64,000 nucleotides of DNA from Nepenthes gracilis (taxonomy: Eukaryota; Streptophyta; Magnoliopsida; Caryophyllales; Nepenthaceae), in the NCBI GenBank assembly GCA_033239525.1, contig BSYO01000011.1, positions 10,507,973 through 10,571,972 of the forward strand. Direction: 5' to 3'. The translations under genes and the position numbers were made by a program. Position 1 is the first letter of the stretch; every line of letters begins with the position of its first letter. Shown piece by piece: positions 57,887 through 64,000 of the stretch. The notes below the pieces were generated by a model, which made no database searches, had not been told where the DNA came from, and saw only the letters and a list, made by a program, of their open reading frames with translations.

Positions 57887-60484
57887 TGTAATATCCCAGA
57901 TTTTATTTAGACCAATTTAATATTAATTGTGATTTTGGGTATTTTGGGCATGACAAAAATTAATTAGATATTGTGAAATTTGAATTGACATTTGAATCAG
58001 TCGGGATAGCACCCGAGGTGCGCCTGCATTATTACCCGAATATCAATTTGGATTTTAGAATAAAAGAAAACTAAAATGGAATATACATATATATATATAT
58101 ATATATATAATTAAAAATTAAAAAAAGGGGGATAATGAAGAAGATAAGAATTGGAAAAAAAATAGAGAAAATAAAAAAAAATTGAGGAGATAAGATTGGA
58201 AGAGATGGATCGGGGAGAGAGAGGGTGAGAGAGGGAGTTAGGGTTATGGGTTTGCAGCGGAGGAGGAAGAAGAGAGGAGGAGGGAGGCGGCTGTTCGACG
58301 GCAGCCGGCGACAGCGATGAGCGGCGAGGGCAACACTGTGCCGCTGGTTATCGGTGGATAGAAGCTTGGCCGGTGGCGGTGTCGGTGGCTGTGAGGAGAA
58401 GCCATCGAAGCTGACGGTGGTTGTTGTCGACAGTTGCAGCTGTGATCGGAGGTGATGTTGCGGTGGTCGATGGCGGCCGGTGGTGACTTGCCAGTGACCA
58501 TGAAGGCTGTGGGTGAGCAACGGCCAGAGGCAGAAGCCCGCGAAGAGAGAGAATATTGCACGGGAGGGGCTCGCCGGGGTGGACGGCGGCCAAATGGGGG
58601 TAAATCGGAGGCAACGGTGGTTGTCGAGCAGGCCGGTGAACGTCGTTTGAGGCGGTAATCGACGGTGGTAGCAGCACGGGAAGCGCCACGCATAGGAGAG
58701 AAAGGGGAGCTGTGGGCAGCTCGCACGGCATGAGGGAGAGGGTGCCGATCGAGTACTTCGGGACATCCTTTCTTCAGATCTGCAAAGTATGAAGTTCAGA
58801 CAAGTATTTGTAAACCCCTCTTTGGTCTAATTTAATTTCTGACATATTTTGGATACTGTTTGAAATTTTTACTAACATGCATGAATTTTTGGTACACCCA
58901 TTTATTTATTCTGGACATGCATGTATAGTTCATTGGATGTTTTGGGGATTATTGGACTGGATTTTATGATTTTAGAGAATTTAATATTTTTAAAAATTTG
59001 AATAATTTATTAGACAGTGTATATTTTTATATTAATATATTTGTATAAAAAAAATGAGCACGAAACTTTGATTGGCCGTGCAGTCATATGCACGTGCCGG
59101 GTTGTGGTCACTACATTTAGATTTTAATTATTGTACTCTGGCCAGCTCCCGATGGGGAGATTATTTTGTTATTTGGAAATCCCTTTCCGCCGGCAGGAAA
59201 GGCTTAAAGTAGTGATCCTTCCCATTTGGATAATTTGATTTGACTTTAGAATATATTCGGATGTCCTAATATATCTGACAAACTTGAGGATTGCATCCAA
59301 AGCCGCGGGTGGCAAAACATAGTGAGCAACCTTATCTATGGGTACACAGTACATAGATTTTGGCCTAAGGTTACCGGGATTATGTGTAATCCTTCCTCAA
59401 GTTAGTCTTTAAATAATTAGAACCTAGATTTGGTGCATAATTTGTATTTTTGTATTGATTGGAATTGGACTTTGATTTGGATATGGATTTTTGGATTTGG
59501 ATTTGAGATTCGTCGATTTTTGCCTATAATTGGGCATGGTATGTCTCGTACAAATGATTTTGATTATATGTTTTGATCCGAACCTTTGGAATATCTGCCG
59601 CGGTACTGCTTCGGTTTCTGCACACGCTATTAGATCATCCGCTATTGGATTCTGCCCCAAATCACAAGCTGATCGGGCATTGGATTTGGACTTGGACTCT
59701 GATTCGGATTTGGACTCGGATATGGACTCGGATCGACATCAATTTTGGAATTGGTTCGGATCACATTTGTTTTGGTTATATATATATTTATATATATATA
59801 CGTCCCGATGAGGACTATTTTTGAAATTTGGATATTTGTTTGGACTTGGATATTTAATTTGAGTACGAGACTACCATTGGATTTTGAAATTTGGATCTTA
59901 GATTTCGATTGAATTTGTCGTATCGGTGATTTGGATTTATTCTGAAATTTGATTAGATTTTCATCCATTGACCTCTCATTTGATTTATTGGACTCCTTTT
60001 TGACTAAATATGATACTTGTTGGGCATTAGGCTCATTTTTCTGTTTTGTCTCTTCAGAGTAGAAGGTTCGGATGCAATACAAGAGTAAAGACGTGATCGG
60101 TCAGATATTCGTCTGTTTTGATGAGTTTCAGTTTTATTATGGTTTATATGGATATTTGTTGTATTTTGGACTATAGAATTGGCCGGATATGAGCTTATTG
60201 TTATATTTCAGAAATAGTTTGAATATTATGTCATGTTTGATAATGATTTTTGGATCGGATTATTACCTCCCTTACGATGATTATATAGCATGTCACATTT
60301 ATATTATTCGGACGGTTGTTCGAAGAGGTCTTGTGAGGATTTTAATTTTATTGAGTGTATATTTTGATTTGTCACACCCGAATTTTGGGACTTAGTATTA
60401 TTTGTTTAAAATTATTTGGGATTTTAGATTTTAGAAATTATAATTAATCATTTAAATTAACCTGTTTGGATCGAGTTCGTGACA
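57887..60484 (+). mobile_element. Solo LTR (2.6 kb) nested in the 5' LTR of element B
   Basis: It starts TGTAATATCCC and ends CGTGACA, with a perfect 5-bp duplication GAAAA at 57882-57886 and 60485-60489. The early ACCCGAGGTGCGCC block and the (TA)n at about 58087-58110 match the 3' LTR of element B read in reverse. A GC-rich stretch (58220-58740) gives long Pro/Ser-rich frames on the minus strand; base composition accounts for these and they are not genes. Another short motif pair, TGTCACACCCG at 60370 and TTCGTGACA at the end, lies near the 3' terminus. Confidence 0.85.
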
Positions 60485-60489
60485 GAAAA

Positions 60490-60811
60490 GTGACTATTCC
60501 AACCAATCAGCAAGAAAAGGAGAAGTCATCATAGCAAAATCGACCAGCAGTTTCTCCCACTTTTCTCTCCTTCTTCTCTGTTCATTTCTCAACTTGTTTT
60601 CCTTATTATATTAATAATAATAATAATAATTATTATTATTATTACTATTATTATTATAATCTTTAAAATAATTAAATATTTATTATATAATTTATATTAA
60701 ATTTAAAAATATTTAAAATGTCACAAATGATATACGAAAAAACAAAATCATATTTTCAAGTAGCGAAAACTAAATAACATAAAATAAGGAAAACTATTGT
60801 CCATTATTACA
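60490..60811 (-). mobile_element. Continuation of element B 5' LTR, right end uncertain
   Basis: A pyrimidine-rich stretch (60550-60600) followed by AT-trinucleotide repeats (60617-60657) mirrors the right part of the LTRs at 43860-43960 and 54060-54290. Two possible ends are TGTCACA at 60719-60725 and ATTATTACA ending at 60811. Neither is followed by the CGTCC that precedes the element at 41508-41512. Confidence 0.45.
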
Positions 60812-61351
60812 AAATAAATTGTGAAACCAAACGTGAAAAAAATGATTTTTAAAATAGAAGTAATGAAGAGTGCCAAGCGCAGTTCAATCGAATTATGGGC
60901 TGACTAACTCGTGGCCTAATGTAAACTAAAATATTAAACTATAATACAATACGACTCAATTAATACCTCTATTGTACGTTTGCAGATACTCACACCGGCA
61001 TTTCATCCTCATTTTGATGACGCCCCTATGTTATCTCTCTCTTTATTATTTATTTATTTTACTTTCCTTCCTTTTCCCTGATGTGGCATGACGTCGTCTT
61101 CCAATCTCTCAACTTTCATTTTTTTTTTATTAAATTATCAACAAAGAAATTAAGATAAAATATATTTTCATGTGTTCATTAATTCTTTCCTTGTCGCAGC
61201 TGCCGTGGGCCTTCCTTTTATTTCAGCAAAATCTTTTTTAAAAAATTAATCAACTGAAAATTGAAAAATTATAACTAATATATAAATACTAAAAACAACA
61301 TAATCAAGTACAAACTAATAATAATTAGAAAATTCAAAAGTAAAATTTTAG
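60812..61351. other. AT-rich spacer without a recognised gene
   Basis: No coding similarity, primer site or LTR end was found here. The missing 5' part of element A would be expected around here if element B had simply inserted into it, but no Tat gag or LTR sequence is visible. Confidence 0.35.
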
Positions 61352-62234
61352 TGTTGGGTCCCGTGCCAATGCCCACGAGCATCTCAAGCCTAGCCCAACT
61401 GCGTAGGGAACCTACGTGGCGCCCAGCTGGCGGAAGACGACGGGCGTCCTGCAGCGCATTAATGAGTTGCTGGAAAACAAATAGGAGAGAGAAAATCAGC
61501 CAATGGAGAAGCGGCCAACGCTACGACAACGGCTCAGGCGGCCGCCTGCAGGCAGCCAGCCAATCCTAACTCGAAGGGAGACCGGGCGTGGCCAGCAGCG
61601 CTCAGGAGCCTACCACCACCGCAAAGCAACAGCCGACATGACCGGCGATTAAGAACAGTGACCAACGGCCAAAGAACCTTGGCAACGGGAGTTCTCGTGC
61701 CCAGAGTACACTGGGGAGGAGCCTATAAGAGCTCTCTTGCCCCGCAGAGAAGAAGAGGCTCATTCTTCCTTCTCCCAGATAACAAAGAGAGAAAGCAATC
61801 GAACTAAGACAACATTCAAGTCTTGAGGCTACAAACGGGCCCGCTTCTCTCAAGATCTCGATCCCCCAACCTATTCAGGCAACGACAAGTTAGCCAGCCA
61901 CTGCGGTGCGCCAAGAAAGCCAGGCCTTCCGCTACCTGCCCATTGCATTTTCCACTCTGGTACATACACATTACTCACGTATCATCAGCACACATCTGCG
62001 CATTGACTAGCGCGTGCATCATTTCCATTTATTGCAGGAACTTGCTAACTTGACCGTCGGAGTGACCGTGGTGGGAGAAATCCCGTCGGACCTCTGACCT
62101 CTTATTTGTTGATTGTGTTGTGCAGATCCAGGTTAAAAGATACAGAGACCGGACCCTCATTCTGACGCTACAACGTGATTGGGAACTCGGAGGACCCCTA
62201 ATCCGTACAGCAACCGCAGACCCGGAACGCAACA
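61352..62234 (+). mobile_element. 5' LTR of element C (Tat-type gypsy, plus strand)
   Basis: Ends are TGTTG and CAACA (5-bp inverted repeat) and length is 883 bp. A TGGCGCC primer site begins two bases after the right end. The TATA-like CTATAAGAGC lies at about 61723, with the likely transcript start near 61755. It is GC-richer than its surroundings. The 3' partner lies outside the window, so the target duplication (left flank TTTAG) cannot be checked. Confidence 0.82.
61723..61732 (+). promoter_or_regulatory. TATA box of the element C LTR
   Basis: CTATAAGAGC lies 370 bp into the LTR and is followed by GAGAAGAAGAGGCTC leader sequence about 25-35 bases on. It marks the U3/R boundary. Confidence 0.55.
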
Positions 62235-62235
62235 T

Positions 62236-62244
62236 TGGCGCCGT
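62236..62244 (+). other. Primer binding site of element C (TGGCGCCGT type)
   Basis: TGGCGCCGT matches the start of the TGGCGCC primer site common in Tat/Athila elements and usually attributed to tRNA-Asp. After nine bases the match fades. Confidence 0.65.
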
Positions 62245-62305
62245 ATGTAGGAAATTGATGAGAAGCCTAGTGTCTCTTTCCTACCTCCCCCTCAAAACAA
62301 AGAGA

Positions 62306-63865
62306 ATGGTAAACACCAGAGCACAAACTAGTGCTCCAGCAATGAACGTCGTCGCTCACAGCGAGGACCCCCCCACCTGGAGTCACGTAGATGCCCGTCC
62401 GGAGCCCGACGTTCACCGCTTGGCCGCGGATGTGGGCAACATAAAGCTAGTACTCCATGCCCTGTGCGATCGAACGGGAACTCCTTGGCCAGGGGCTACC
62501 CCCAGGGTCTCAAGCGTCCTCCTCCAAAATGAGAAGACGCCACGCGGCGGCCCTTAGGAGAGGATCCAATAGACCCAACGACGCCACGGCCTAGGCGGTC
62601 CCCAACAGAATTGACCCTTACAAAGCTGAAAGCCATCCCGACCGCAGCGATCGGGGGGATAGCCTTAGGCAGCGTAAACGCCGCAACTCTCGCCGCCGCG
62701 GGAGACTGACTGTGGCGAGCTCCAACAGTGAGCAACCTCCTCAAGCGAAGAACCAACACCACTGACTAGCTCTACTGCACCTCCAGGACCACACGGAGCT
62801 CTGCGATGTCATCAATGTGTGGAGAGGCGCCTCGACCCGTCGATGGAAGAGAAAGTTAAGGTGTTGTCGGACATCCTGCACAAGGAGAGGCCCACGCGAT
62901 CCTCCATCGACCTTTGGAGGTCGCCCTTTACCACGGATCTGCGAACCCAACCGTTGCCGAATAAATTCAAGATGCCTGTCCTGGAGGGGTACGACGGAAG
63001 CAACAATCCAATGGACCATCTTAACTACTTCTGTACCCATTTGTCCCTATAGGGGGCGAGCGAGGCCCTAATGTGCTAGTGCTTTCCCGTCACCCTCAGG
63101 AGCGACGCGCTGCTCTGGTTCTATGGCCTCCTTTCGAATTCCATACGCTCGTTCGACGAGCTAGCTGACAGTTTCCTGAGCCAATTTGCCTCCAGCCGGA
63201 AAGAGGAAAGGCAACCCTAGCACCTGGTCCGCCTCCACCAGAGATCGGACGAAAGCCTGAAGCAGTTTCTCAACCGTTTCATCACCGAGGCACGGCGGAT
63301 CACCTAGCTCTCTGACGAGCTGAAACTCAATGCCTTTGTCGCCACGCTGGCGGCAGGGGATTTCTTTAAGCACTTGTCGTACCAGCGCCCTCAGACCTTC
63401 CGGGAGGCCGAGGCCATCACTAGGGCCTACATCATGGCCGAAAAGGCCAACGAAGCAAAGCACCCCATGCAAGCAGACCAGCCCCCGGCAGCCCCCAGAC
63501 TTACTGACGGACGGAAGAGGGACAGTGACAGCCACCACTTCCCGGAGCGCCGCAAGCAGCCGCGGCCTCTGCCAGGACCTAGGAAGGACCATGGACGGAC
63601 ATCCCTGACTCCCCTGAATGACACTCGTACCAACATCCCGATACAGATTCAGGACGAAAAGTTTTTTAAGTGGCCAAAAACGACGAAAGGTCCCAACAGC
63701 AGCAATCAGACTAAATACTACCAATACCACCGCCGCCTAGGACACTTGACTGAGAACTGCCGGACCCTGCAATAGGAGATAAAGGACCTAATCCGCCGTG
63801 GACACCTTAAATGGTTTGTGAAGAGTTCGGGGCAAGACCCCACAACCTCAGACAGTAAGGCCTGA
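62306..63865 (+). pseudogene. Element C gag, Tat lineage, with in-frame TAG codons
   Basis: A likely start ATG lies at 62306, in frame with VNTRAQTSAPAMNV. A frame change occurs near 62555. From 62819 the capsid part reads PFTTDLRTQPLPNKFKMPVL, then YDGSNNPMDHLNYFCTHLSL, SLKQFLNRFITEARRIT and LAAGDFFKHLSYQRPQTFRE. The zinc-knuckle-like YYQYHRRLGHLTENC (about 63717-63762) has lost its first Cys. In this frame five TAG codons (63050, 63077, 63218, 63305, 63773) and a final TGA (63863) occur, with no TAA. Motif order matches element A gag. Protease and pol lie beyond the window. Confidence 0.85.
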
Positions 63866-64000
63866 GAGCCACTGAGAGGCCGCACGTCCACCGGCGTGGT
63901 TAATATGATCTCCGCCGCAGCCGCCGGAGACACCGGGCAAAGGGAGCTGAGGCCAACTTCCAGCAATAAGCGAGCAAGGATAGGGGATAGGAGTGACGTC
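63866..64000 (+). other. Start of the element C gag-protease linker
   Basis: The sequence continues in the element toward protease. VNMISAAAAG-like sequence near 63898-63930 recalls the 'INTIxGG' linker of Tat elements, but the window ends before a diagnostic motif. Confidence 0.35.

Larger units (their letters stand above)
41513..60725 (-). mobile_element. Element B: chromovirus-type Ty3/gypsy retrotransposon with four nested insertions (right end approximate)
   Basis: Minus-strand order from the right is 5' LTR, tRNA-Met primer site (55303-55311), gag, zinc knuckles, protease, RT, RNase H, integrase with a chromodomain-like tail, a long non-coding region, a polypurine tract and the 3' [14 protein letters not shown] and a C-terminal WETE block point to the Tekay/Del-like chromoviruses. 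Insertions are a LINE derivative (47974-49465), a clipped LTR (51352-53339) and two solo LTRs (53666-54475, 57887-60484). The right edge lies somewhere in 60719-60811. The two outer LTRs differ in their first 100 bases and no outer target duplication was found. Confidence 0.7.

Noticed and set aside
58071..58766. 231-, 160- and 127-codon minus-strand frames, Pro/Ser/Arg-rich
   Set aside because: They lie in the GC-rich part of a solo LTR with a clear target duplication. Several frames are open at once, a sign of base composition rather than a gene, and none shows a domain.
1..64000. tRNA or rRNA genes
   Set aside because: No cloverleaf-like A/B-box sequence or rRNA core was recognised by eye. 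The tRNA-like words seen are primer binding sites of retrotransposons. A dedicated scan was not possible.

Overview
This is plant nuclear DNA. It holds one intact host gene, split by GT-AG introns, in a sea of Ty3/gypsy, Ty1/copia and LINE retrotransposons of flowering-plant type. Nothing in it is prokaryotic. I cannot name the species.

Host gene. A complete manganese-type cation-efflux (CDF) gene of the MTP11 group lies on the minus strand at 19250-26695. It has six coding exons and encodes 402 aa. All splice sites are canonical, both DxxxD metal motifs are present and there is no disabling change. I found no other host gene.

Layout. 1-4195: leader and 5' LTR of a minus-strand gypsy element that continues off the left edge. 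4772-9616: a 5'-truncated LINE with ORF2 broken only by stop codons and a 3' region of repeated hairpins. 9617-15895: copia fragments and pieces of a long-LTR family. 15900-18840: repeats, a 214-bp tandem duplication and an LTR-like promoter piece. 19250-26695: MTP11. 27434-41512: a Tat-lineage gypsy element (called A) on the minus strand, with gag, protease, RT, two RNase H domains and integrase; beyond pol lie a 40-bp tandem array, an antisense accessory ORF and a 55-bp tandem array. Its RT is split by a solo LTR that itself contains another solo LTR. 41513 to about 60.8 kb: a chromovirus-type gypsy element (called B) on the minus strand, interrupted by a LINE derivative without RT, a 5'-clipped LTR and two solo LTRs. 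61352-64000: the 5' LTR, primer binding site and gag of a second Tat element on the plus strand, running off the right edge.

How it fits together. Most elements are decayed. The stop codons in the LINE and in the right-hand gag are almost all TAG or TGA, as expected from C-to-T decay of methylated cytosines. Solo LTRs with target-site duplications show repeated removal of full elements by LTR-LTR recombination. The most unusual items are the antisense ORF in element A, the LINE derivative that carries an ORF1-like frame but no RT, the hairpin array in the LINE 3' region, and the long, matching inverted termini of the LTRs. Nothing clearly amounts to a new biological system. Boundaries and family names come from reading the sequence; no searches were run.
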